From Deinococcus sp. (lineage in GTDB: Bacteria; Deinococcota; Deinococci; Deinococcales; Deinococcaceae): a stretch of 44,429 bases of DNA. Both the position numbers and the translations under genes were made by a program. Below the pieces are notes generated by a model, which was given only the letters and a program-made list of their open reading frames with translations, ran no database searches and had not been told where the DNA came from. Shown here one piece after another: positions 20,341 through 27,216 of this stretch (positions within the stretch are counted from its first letter, which is position 1; each line of letters opens with the position of its first letter). The DNA is taken from positions 1 to 44,429 of the forward strand of contig NZ_JAGLBB010000020.1 of assembly GCF_018260555.1 (NCBI RefSeq), in the 5' to 3' direction.

Positions 20341-20441
20341 GCCGGGAAAGCGCCGGAACCTCTCCACTCCCGCTCCAACGTACTTTCCTTCTGCTCCGCG
20401 CTCCGCGCGGTTTATCTACAAGATAAACGCAGTGTACTTAG
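20341..20441 (-). repeat. Dispersed ~98 bp element, copy 1
   Basis: Nearly identical to 29208-29305 in reverse orientation, from gccgggaaagcgccggaacc to gataaacgcagtgtactta. It contains the palindrome GTTTATCT-aca-AGATAAAC (20410-20428). It lies between the fusion gene and the convergent kinase gene. No protein is encoded, so it could only move with outside help, like a MITE or REP sequence. Confidence 0.8.
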
Positions 20442-20443
20442 AT

Positions 20444-20478
20444 GAGACGGACTCCGGTTGAACGACCTGGCAGGGGAT
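20444..20478. repeat. Fragment of the palindromic element family
   Basis: The words gagacggactccggttgaa and attcaagcgg resemble the end of copy C at 30066-30090 and form a partial inverted pair (ggttgaa / attcaag). Confidence 0.35.
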
Positions 20479-21402
20479 TCAAGCGGAGTCGGTGTGAAGC
20501 GGTGCGCCCAGCAGCTCAGGCACGAGTGACAGCAGCTCCTCCCGGCCTGCCGGACGCCACAGGACCGTCTGAACGAGCCGCTGCGCGGCGGCACTGACCG
20601 CCTGCTGGCCCGCTGCGCCCAGCGGCACGCCGGTCGCCTGCCAGAATTCCCGCACCCGGTCCGCCGGGCCCAGCGCTCCAGCGTGTCCGAGCAGCAGCAC
20701 CGCCGTCAATGGCAGCGACACCGGCGGCGCAGCCAGCGGCAGCAGACGCTTGCCACGGCCGTCGCGGTGCGCGGGTGCGCCGCCCAGCCACTCCGGCGCG
20801 AAGAGCGCCAGACTGTCGTCCAGGGCGCGGAGCGTGCGGTCCAGACCGGCCGCCTGCCCACCGGGACCGATCCAGGCGCGGTCCTCTGCCAGGACCGTCC
20901 ATCCGGCCGCGCGCAGCCGCAGGCAGGCCGTCGTCTTGCCTGCCCCGCTGGGACCCGTGACGGCCACCACCCCGCCCTGCCCGGCGATCAGCGCGGCGTG
21001 CAGCGGCACCCAGCCGGCCGCGCGGTGCGCTTCGGTGAAGGCCAGTGCCCACAGGTCCCGCCCGGCCCCCTGCGGCCCGCAGGTCAGGACGCTCAGACGC
21101 GCGCCCAGCCGTACGTGCAGGCGACCGCCGAGCCACAGCTCATCCCCGAGTACCTGCGCCTGCGCCGCGCCGTCCGGCAGCGCCACTTCCCGCGTGACCG
21201 CCCCGGACGGCAGGGGCGGCAGCGGCCCCACCTGCACTTCGATCCGCCGGGCCGCTGCGGCGCTCTGCTGCGCAGGGCAGCCCAGGCCCCAGTCGTACCG
21301 CAGGGCGTCCAGCCAGGTGGGCGGCACGTCTGGCGCGCAGTTCACCAGGGCGTCCAGGCTGGGCCAAGCTGTTTGCTCGGGAGTTGGCGGCGCGTCTGCC
21401 AC
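20479..21402 (-). CDS. HPr-kinase-like protein of the RiPP locus
   Basis: A 307-residue protein. The C-terminal two-thirds resemble the catalytic domain of HPr kinase: VPLHAALIAGQGGVVAVTGP leads into the P-loop GPSGAGKTT (about residue 150), and WTVLAEDRAW supplies a Walker-B-like acidic pair. Kinases of this type in paeninodin-like lasso clusters phosphorylate the C-terminal Ser of the precursor peptide. The peptide here ends R-G-S-Y, which has a Ser one residue from the end. Start GTG 21402 lies 3 bases after the stop of the PqqD-like gene, so the two form an operon. It converges on the fusion gene, with a repeat element between. True HPr phosphorylation is unlikely given the setting, but not excluded. 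Confidence 0.75.
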   Translation of the reverse strand: MADAPPTPEQTAWPSLDALVNCAPDVPPTWLDALRYDWGLGCPAQQSAAAARRIEVQVGPLPPLPSGAVTREVALPDGAAQAQVLGDELWLGGRLHVRLGARLSVLTCGPQGAGRDLWALAFTEAHRAAGWVPLHAALIAGQGGVVAVTGPSGAGKTTACLRLRAAGWTVLAEDRAWIGPGGQAAGLDRTLRALDDSLALFAPEWLGGAPAHRDGRGKRLLPLAAPPVSLPLTAVLLLGHAGALGPADRVREFWQATGVPLGAAGQQAVSAAAQRLVQTVLWRPAGREELLSLVPELLGAPLHTDSA

Positions 21403-21405
21403 CCG

Positions 21406-21657
21406 TCAGACCGCCCGGATCAGGTGCCGGACGGACAGGTCGTTCAGGACGGCCCGGACATCCGCCTGCGCCTGCCCGCCGGGGAGTTCGAAGGTGGTCG
21501 CCAGCAGCGCCGTCAGGGTCTCCTCGGTCGCCGGGAGGGCCTGCCACAGCAGCCGCCCGGTCGAGTTGAGGCTGAACATCTCGCTGCGGCCAGCGTGCAT
21601 CAGGACCAGCTCATCGTCCAGATCGGTGACCAGCACATCCCCGTTTCTCTGCCACAT
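21406..21657 (-). CDS. PqqD-like peptide recognition protein (lasso B1-type RRE)
   Basis: An 83-residue winged-helix protein of the PqqD/RRE class. MWQRNGDVLVTDLDDELVLM and RSEMFSLNSTGRLLWQAL are the hallmark strands and helix; the rest is EETLTALLATTFE and a helix ending VRHLIRAV. Such proteins bind the leader of a ribosomal peptide and present it to the modifying enzymes. ATG 21657 is preferred over an upstream start in the same frame because the conserved fold begins there and a TACCCT box ends 8 bases before it. The peptide gene with a matching leader motif starts 370 bases away on the opposite strand. It is in an operon with the kinase-like gene. Confidence 0.8.
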   Translation of the reverse strand: MWQRNGDVLVTDLDDELVLMHAGRSEMFSLNSTGRLLWQALPATEETLTALLATTFELPGGQAQADVRAVLNDLSVRHLIRAV

Positions 21658-21664
21658 GACAGGC

Positions 21665-21670
21665 AGGGTA
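21665..21670 (-). promoter_or_regulatory. -10 box (TACCCT) of the PqqD-kinase operon, leaderless type
   Basis: On the minus strand, TACCCT (21670-21665) ends 8 bases before the ATG at 21657. Confidence 0.5.
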
Positions 21671-22026
21671 GCGCAGCGGCGCGCCCACCGGGCCGGACGG
21701 TTCCCGGTTGAACGCGCAACGCTGAATTCTGAACAAACCATGACAGTTGAGGCCTAGGGTACCCCCGAGCATCTGCCATGAAGGCATGTCTAAAGCACTG
21801 TCTTTACGGCTGGGCGAAGCGAGTGAAGTTGACCGAGCGGGACGGAGGATGGAGGCGTCAGGAGTCCTGGTTCCTGAGACCGTCATTCGAGAGACCGCGC
21901 CGGTGGAATCGCCGCTTCGTCGGCTGCCACGCGACTGTTCAGTTCCACCTTTACCCCGTGCCGGGGGACGTGTGAGGCCGCACCGACATGCGGCCCTAGT
22001 TCTTCCAGTACCACCCAGGAGTCCGA
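21671..22026. other. Divergent intergenic region upstream of the RiPP precursor
   Basis: About 350 bases. Small open frames (for example 21778-21975, 65 codons, rich in Arg and Trp) are not convincing because they lack a ribosome site and a recognisable protein. TTGACC at about 21829 could be a -35 element. A 7 bp hairpin stands at 21976-21995. The peptide gene probably has a long leader. Confidence 0.4.
21976..21995 (+). promoter_or_regulatory. Hairpin in the precursor leader
   Basis: GGCCGCA (21976-21982) and TGCGGCC (21989-21995) form a perfect stem with a 6-base loop, 31 bases upstream of the precursor start. A regulatory role is inferred only. Confidence 0.3.
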
Positions 22027-22236
22027 ATGAAGCACCTGCCACTGTCCACCCCTCCTTCCTCCCAGCAGCCCTGCGTCCAGCAGCCTTGCGACCAGCAGCC
22101 GGGGTCCTGCCGCACCTACGAAGCGCCGCGCGTGCAGGACCTCGGCGCCTGGCAGGCCGTCACGCTGATCGCCTCTGTGGGCTTTAACAGCTTCCCGGGA
22201 CTGCCGGGACAGGAGAACAACCGTGGCTCGTACTGA
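22027..22236 (+). CDS. Lasso-type RiPP precursor peptide
   Basis: A 69-residue peptide. Residues 1-30 are an odd extension rich in Gln, Pro and Cys, with QQPC repeats and three Cys (16, 21, 28). Residues 31-46 are Y31-E-A-P34-R-V36-Q-D-L-G40-A-W-Q-A-V-T46, which matches the lasso leader pattern YxxP-x-L/V...G...T bound by B1/RRE proteins. The T is the conserved penultimate residue of lasso leaders, so cleavage after L47 would give a 22-residue core from I48 to Y69. That core has no Asp/Glu at positions 7-9; its only acid is E63. AGGAG stands 5 bases before ATG 22027. The gene overlaps the start of the nuclease gene by 14 bases. Confidence 0.72.
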   Translation: MKHLPLSTPPSSQQPCVQQPCDQQPGSCRTYEAPRVQDLGAWQAVTLIASVGFNSFPGLPGQENNRGSY

Positions 22237-25200
22237 ATCCCGCGCACTGCTCCTCGCCGGCCTGCTCGCCCTGAGCGGCTGCGCCACCACCGGTACGCCC
22301 ACTGCACCCACCGCGCAGACGCCCGCCACCAAGGCCGCCCGCGTGCTCGGCCTGTACGAACTGAGCGTGAATGGCCTGAGTGGCCCGTCTGCCCAGGCGA
22401 CCATCCGACCCGCCACCGGCCTGAGCGCCCAGGCGGCCGAGGTCACAGGCGGCCTGAGCTTTACCCGGACGAACATGTCCAACCTCGTGGACGAAACCAA
22501 CCACGTGGTGCACATGACCGCCACCTTCACCGTCACGAACACCACCCAGACCCCCATCGCGCTGCCCACCTACATTCCCGTGGATACCGCCGGCACCGGT
22601 GGCACCAGCGGCAGCACGCCGTTCGGTGAAGTCCGCACCCGCACCGGCGCGCCGGTGAGCGCCACCGGCATGCAGGTCGAGGTCTCTCACCAGAGTTCCG
22701 GCGGCGTCATCCAGCCCGACCCGAGCGCCACCCCGCTGCGGGACGGCCTGGATACCGGCGGCCTGCAGGTCACGGCGCCTGCCGGGCAGAGCGTCGCGGG
22801 CCTGAGCCACCAGGGCTGGGAAGGCGGCGCGCTCGCTCCGGGAGCGTCCCAGACGATCACCTTCGCCGCGCGCGTTCCCCTGAAGGGCGCCCAGATCAGC
22901 GACGCCGACCCGTTCATCTTCAAACTGATGTTCGCGGTGGCCGACACGCCCGGACGCGTGGCCCTGACCAACGTTGCCAGCGTGCAGGGCAGCACTCCCG
23001 CCGGGGACGCCGCCACGCCCCTTAGCGGCCAGAGCGTGACGGTCGAAGGGATTGTCACGGCCGCATTCAACGCGTCCCTGCAGGGCTTCTTCGTGCAGGA
23101 AGAAGGCATCGACGCGGACAGTGACGCCACCACCAGCGACGGCGTGTTCGTGTACTGCGGTACGAGCTGTCCCACCGTGAATGTCGGGGACCGCGTCCGC
23201 GTGACCGGCACCGCCACTGAATTCAACACTTCCACGCAGATCACGGCCACGGCCAGCAGTGTTACCACGCTCGCCAGCGGTGTGGCTCTGCCGGACGTGC
23301 AGTCGCTGACCCTGCCGCTGAACTTCACGGCTCGCGAGCGGTCCGAAGGCATGCGCGTCAGCGTCAGTGGGAAGGTCACGAACACCTTCCCGCTGGGCCG
23401 TTTCGGGAGTTTCGACATCGCCGATGACCGCGTGATGAACTTCACGCAGTTGAACGCCCCCGACGTGGCGGCGAACGCCGCGTATCAGGCGGACTTCAAG
23501 AACCGGTTCATCCGCATCGATGACGGCAACCGTCAGCAGAACCCCGACCCGGAGATCTTCGCGCGCGGCGGCCAGAACCTCAGCGCCGCGAATACCCTGC
23601 GCGGCGGCGACAGCGTGCAGGCCACCGGCGTCCTCACCTGGAGTAACGACAGCAGCACCCTGACCAGCGGCGGCAGCCTCTACACCTACCGCGTCCTGGC
23701 CGCGCAGAGCGACGTGCAGATCACGGACAGCAACCCCCGCCTGAACGCCCCGGAAGCGGTGGGCGGCAACCTGCGCGTCGGCGCGATGAACGTCCTGAAC
23801 TACTTCACGGCGCTGGTCACGACCAACACCGGCTGCACGCCCAACGGCGTGGGCGGCAGCGCGGCCCGGGGGGCGAACGACTGCGGGGAGTTCCTGCGCC
23901 AGCAGGACAAGATCGTGGCGGCCATCAGCGGCATGAACCCCGACGTTTTGAACCTGATGGAAATCCAGAACGACTTCGATAAGGGCAGCAGCAGCTCCGT
24001 GGCGTGGCTCGTCAACGCCCTGAACAGCAAACTCGGGGCAGGCACGTACGCCTACGTGAACCCCGGCGCGAAGGTCGGCACGGACGCCATCAGCGTCGCC
24101 ATGATCTACAAGCCGGGCGCCGTGACGCCGGTCGGAAACCTCGCCCTCCTGAACAACACCTTCGACGCAACCTACACCGACACCTGCAACCGTCCCACCT
24201 GGGCGCAGACCTTCCAGAGCAACGCGAACGGCGGGCGCTTCACGGCCGTGGCCATGCACCTCAAGAGCAAGGGCAGCGCCTGCGCCGACACCAGCGACGC
24301 CGACACCGGCGACGGGCAGGGCAACGGGTACATCGCCCGCCGCAACGCCGCCAGGGCCATCGTGGCCTGGCTGAACACCAACCCCACGGGCGTCACCGAG
24401 GACGACCGCATCCTGATGGGCGACTACAACGCCTACGCGGCCGAGGAACCCCTGACCATTCTGGGGGGCGGCGGGTACGCCAACCTGTTCGGTCAGAACG
24501 TGTACTCCTACCAGTTCGACGGGCAGTGGGGCAGCCTCGATCACGCCACGGGCAGCGCCAGCCTGGCCGCGCAGGTCACAGGCAAGACCAAGTGGCACAT
24601 CAACAGTGATGAACCCGCGGTGCTGGACTACAACACCGAATACAAGAGCGCCGCGCAGCAGACCAGCTTCTACGCCGCCGACGCCTTCCGCAGCAGCGAC
24701 CACGACCCCCTGCTGATCGGCCTGAACCTGACCGCCCAGCCGCCGATCACGCCCCCCGCCCAGACCAGCAGCGTCAGCCTCTCCGCGGCGACCGCCAGCG
24801 TTAGCGTCCCAGCGGGCCAGAGCACCACGAACACCGTCAACGTTACCCGCAGCAACTTTACCGGCAGTGTGAGCCTCGCCACCAGCGTCAGCGGCAGCGG
24901 GACAGCCCCCAACGTCACCGTGACCACGCAGCCCGGCACCGGCAACAGCGGCGCCCTGAACATCGACGCGACTGGCGCCACGGCCGGCACCTACACCGTC
25001 ACCGTGACCGGCAGCGGCACTGGCATCAGCAGCGCGACCACCACCTTCACCGTGACCGTCGGCGCCGTGTCCTCGGCCCAGGCAGGGCTGATCTTCAGCG
25101 AGTACGTGGAAGGCACCAGCAACAACAAGGCCATCGAGATCTACAACGGAACGGGACAGACCGTGGCCGCCAACCGCGTCAGCGTGAAGCTGTACTCGAA

Positions 25201-25573
25201 CGGTGGAACCACCGCCGGCAGCACGTACACGATCCCGTCGGCTCTGGCGCCCGGTCAGACCTTCGTTATCACCAACTCCAGTGCAAACGCCACGCTGGCG
25301 GCGAAATCCAACGCAACCAGCGCCGTGACGGCCTTCAACGGTGACGACGCCCTGGAACTGCTGCTCGACGGAGCGGTCGTCGATACGTTCGGACAGGTGG
25401 GCTTCGATCCTGGCACCGCCTGGACCGGCGGTTCAGTTTCGACCCTGGATAAGACCCTGCGCCGCAAAGCCAGCGTCACCACTGGCGATATCAACGGGGC
25501 CGACGCCTTCGACCCGTCTGTGGAATGGGACGTGTTCAACGTCGATACCTTCGACGGACTTGGTACCCGCTGA
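22223..25573 (+). CDS. ExeM/NucH-family extracellular endonuclease lipoprotein
   Basis: An 1116-residue secreted DNase-like protein. Start GTG 22223 has AGGAG 7 bases upstream. The signal peptide ends LLALSGC, so it is lipid-anchored. Residues about 60-260 have no domain I can name. An OB-like strand set (VTVEGIVTAAFN...LQGFFVQEE, about 270-400) is typical of ExeM nucleases. The exonuclease-endonuclease-phosphatase domain (about 510-830) includes RVGAMNVLNYF, DVLNLMEIQND, FTAVAMHLKSKG, RILMGDYNA and the closing SSDHDPLL. Next is a Ser/Thr-rich stalk, then a C-terminal lamin-tail domain (LIFSEYVEGTSNNKAIEIYN). It likely degrades extracellular DNA for nutrients or protection. It is coupled to the RiPP precursor gene by overlap. 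A terminator follows. Confidence 0.88.
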   Translation: MARTESRALLLAGLLALSGCATTGTPTAPTAQTPATKAARVLGLYELSVNGLSGPSAQATIRPATGLSAQAAEVTGGLSFTRTNMSNLVDETNHVVHMTATFTVTNTTQTPIALPTYIPVDTAGTGGTSGSTPFGEVRTRTGAPVSATGMQVEVSHQSSGGVIQPDPSATPLRDGLDTGGLQVTAPAGQSVAGLSHQGWEGGALAPGASQTITFAARVPLKGAQISDADPFIFKLMFAVADTPGRVALTNVASVQGSTPAGDAATPLSGQSVTVEGIVTAAFNASLQGFFVQEEGIDADSDATTSDGVFVYCGTSCPTVNVGDRVRVTGTATEFNTSTQITATASSVTTLASGVALPDVQSLTLPLNFTARERSEGMRVSVSGKVTNTFPLGRFGSFDIADDRVMNFTQLNAPDVAANAAYQADFKNRFIRIDDGNRQQNPDPEIFARGGQNLSAANTLRGGDSVQATGVLTWSNDSSTLTSGGSLYTYRVLAAQSDVQITDSNPRLNAPEAVGGNLRVGAMNVLNYFTALVTTNTGCTPNGVGGSAARGANDCGEFLRQQDKIVAAISGMNPDVLNLMEIQNDFDKGSSSSVAWLVNALNSKLGAGTYAYVNPGAKVGTDAISVAMIYKPGAVTPVGNLALLNNTFDATYTDTCNRPTWAQTFQSNANGGRFTAVAMHLKSKGSACADTSDADTGDGQGNGYIARRNAARAIVAWLNTNPTGVTEDDRILMGDYNAYAAEEPLTILGGGGYANLFGQNVYSYQFDGQWGSLDHATGSASLAAQVTGKTKWHINSDEPAVLDYNTEYKSAAQQTSFYAADAFRSSDHDPLLIGLNLTAQPPITPPAQTSSVSLSAATASVSVPAGQSTTNTVNVTRSNFTGSVSLATSVSGSGTAPNVTVTTQPGTGNSGALNIDATGATAGTYTVTVTGSGTGISSATTTFTVTVGAVSSAQAGLIFSEYVEGTSNNKAIEIYNGTGQTVAANRVSVKLYSNGGTTAGSTYTIPSALAPGQTFVITNSSANATLAAKSNATSAVTAFNGDDALELLLDGAVVDTFGQVGFDPGTAWTGGSVSTLDKTLRRKASVTTGDINGADAFDPSVEWDVFNVDTFDGLGTR

Positions 25574-25602
25574 GTCTTTAGGCTGATGGGCACATGCCCC
25601 GC

Positions 25603-25630
25603 ACCGCCGCCCCTCCGGGGGCGGTTTTTA
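25603..25630 (+). terminator. Rho-independent terminator after the nuclease gene
   Basis: ACCGCC (25603-25608) pairs with GGCGGT (25620-25625) with further CCC/GGG pairing inside, followed by TTTTT. Confidence 0.75.
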
Positions 25631-25774
25631 CATGGCAGGCTGGTCCACCCTGGGGTGAGCCCGGGCTGCCATCCGTTTTGCACGCCGCCTTCCCACGCAC
25701 CGGGTTATGAGCCACACGCCCGGAAACCCGCTTCCCTACTCGGCTCTGCGGCGCGGCTCTGCGATTCCACTGCG
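25631..25774. other. Intergenic stretch before the htrA repeat array
   Basis: No gene or known element is seen. Together with the terminator and the repeat array it makes up the roughly 340-base gap between the nuclease and protease genes. Confidence 0.35.
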
Positions 25775-25860
25775 TTCATGTGACCGGGGTCCATGTGGCC
25801 GGGGTCGGTGTATTTGGGGTCCATGCAGTCGGGATTCATGCGGCTGGGGGTTCATGCATG
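25775..25860 (+). repeat. Tandem 15 bp degenerate repeats upstream of htrA
   Basis: Five units start at 25775, 25790, 25805, 25820 and 25835, with consensus TYCATGTGGYCGGGG, followed by one extra G and a partial unit TTCATGCATG at 25851. They end 45 bases before the htrA -10 box. The frame through them is open, but they are taken to be regulatory or neutral, not coding. Confidence 0.75.
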
Positions 25861-25904
25861 AAGCACACCACAGCGCGTCCCCACCCGGTGTCCGTCCCTG
25901 GGCG

Positions 25905-25910
25905 GATAAT
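25905..25910 (+). promoter_or_regulatory. -10 box (GATAAT) of htrA, leaderless type
   Basis: GATAAT ends 8 bases before the ATG at 25918. Confidence 0.5.
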
Positions 25911-25917
25911 GCCTTGT

Positions 25918-27216
25918 ATGAAGGGTCGTGGCGTGGGAATCGTGCTGGTGCTGGTGGGTCTAGGTTTGGGGGCGACGCTGCTGCGTGACCAGGTGCCGGT
26001 GGGCGGGGCGCAGGCTCCGGCTATGAGGGGCGCAGCGCCCGATGCGGCAGCGGCCACTCCGGTGGCGGCCGTTTCGCTGGCGGCGGAGGCAGGCGCACGC
26101 CTTCAGAACGAGCAGAACACCATTGACGTGGTGGGGCGTTTCGAGCCGGGTCTGGTATTTATCAGCACCGAGAACGAGGTGATGGGCCAGGATCCGTTCG
26201 GGATGTTCGGCGGCAGCGAGGTGCAGCGCGGGCTGGGCAGCGGGTTCTTCGTGAACGACGCGGGGGACATCCTGACGAACTATCACGTGGTGGCCGGCGA
26301 GTCCGGGTCGGGCGCGGCTCAGAAGATCAGCGTGCGGGTCATGGGGCAGGAGCAGAGCGTGGAGGCGCGCGTGATCGGGCTGGCCCCGCAGTACGATCTG
26401 GCGCTGATCCGCCCGGTGGGCCTGGACGCCAGACTGATCCGGCCGATTCCGCTGGGTGACAGCGACGCCCTGAAGGTCGGGCAGAAAGCCATTGCGATGG
26501 GCGCGCCGTTCGGTCTGGATTTCAGCGTGACCGAAGGCATCGTGAGCAGCGCGGCGCGGCAGATTCCGATCGGGTTCTCGGGCAGCGGCGTGGGCCAGGG
26601 CATCACGCAGAAGGCCATTCAGACGGACGCGGCCATCAACCCGGGGAACAGCGGGGGACCGCTGCTGGACAGCGGGGGGCGCGTGATCGGTATTAATACG
26701 CAGATCTACTCGCCCAGCGGGCAGGCGACCGGGGTGGGGCAGAGTGCCGGGGTGGGCTTCGCGATTCCCGTGAACACCGCCAGGAACCTGTTGCCGCGGC
26801 TCCAGGCGGCCGGCGGGCGGGAGGTGCGCGCGCCGACGCTGGGCGTGGCGGCGGGCCTGTTGGTGCGCGGGCAGCAGCAGGCGCTGGCGGTGGGCCTGAG
26901 CGTGCTGTCGTCGGAAGGCAAACGGCAACTGGGGTTGCCGGAGCGGGGACTGGTGATCGGGGAGGTCACGCCGGGCACCCCGGCCGCGCGGGCGGGCTTG
27001 CAGGGCGGTACGCGCACCGAGACGTTCCGGGGCGGCGCGATCCGCCTGGGCGGGGACGTGATCACGGCCGTGAACGGCAAACCGGTAGACGCCCTGGAGG
27101 ACCTCCAAGCGGGCCTGATTGACCGCAAGGAGGGGGATACCGTGACGCTGACCGTCGTGCGGGCCGGGAAGTCCCGCGCGGTAAAGGTCACGCTGGATGA
27201 AACATCGTTCCGCTGA
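25918..27216 (+). CDS. HtrA/DegP-type serine protease with PDZ domain
   Basis: A 432-residue envelope protease that degrades or refolds damaged exported proteins. An uncleaved or cleaved signal anchor comes first (GIVLVLVGLGLGATLL). The trypsin-like domain carries the full triad: His123 in LTNYHVV, Asp160 in QYDLALI and Ser245 in NPGNSGGPL. One PDZ domain follows (about 325-425: GLVIGEVTPGTPAARAGLQG, GGDVITAVNGKPV). ATG 25918 is chosen over the longer open frame through the repeat array because a GATAAT box ends 8 bases ahead of it and the hydrophobic segment starts there. The gene overlaps the downstream tRNA nucleotidyltransferase gene by 20 bases, indicating one transcript. Confidence 0.92.
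   Translation: MKGRGVGIVLVLVGLGLGATLLRDQVPVGGAQAPAMRGAAPDAAAATPVAAVSLAAEAGARLQNEQNTIDVVGRFEPGLVFISTENEVMGQDPFGMFGGSEVQRGLGSGFFVNDAGDILTNYHVVAGESGSGAAQKISVRVMGQEQSVEARVIGLAPQYDLALIRPVGLDARLIRPIPLGDSDALKVGQKAIAMGAPFGLDFSVTEGIVSSAARQIPIGFSGSGVGQGITQKAIQTDAAINPGNSGGPLLDSGGRVIGINTQIYSPSGQATGVGQSAGVGFAIPVNTARNLLPRLQAAGGREVRAPTLGVAAGLLVRGQQQALAVGLSVLSSEGKRQLGLPERGLVIGEVTPGTPAARAGLQGGTRTETFRGGAIRLGGDVITAVNGKPVDALEDLQAGLIDRKEGDTVTLTVVRAGKSRAVKVTLDETSFR

Noticed and set aside
21778..21975. A possible 65-residue peptide gene between the PqqD-like gene and the precursor
   Set aside because: No ribosome site, odd composition rich in Arg and Trp, no leader motif. It remains possible but unsupported.
22184..24703. 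An 839-codon minus-strand open frame opposite the nuclease gene
   Set aside because: The plus strand has a signal peptide, ribosome site and EEP nuclease motifs; the antisense product is composition-driven.
25780..25917. An N-terminal extension of HtrA through the 15 bp repeats
   Set aside because: The extension is a Gly-Val-His repeat without a ribosome site; the signal anchor and a -10 box place the start at 25918.
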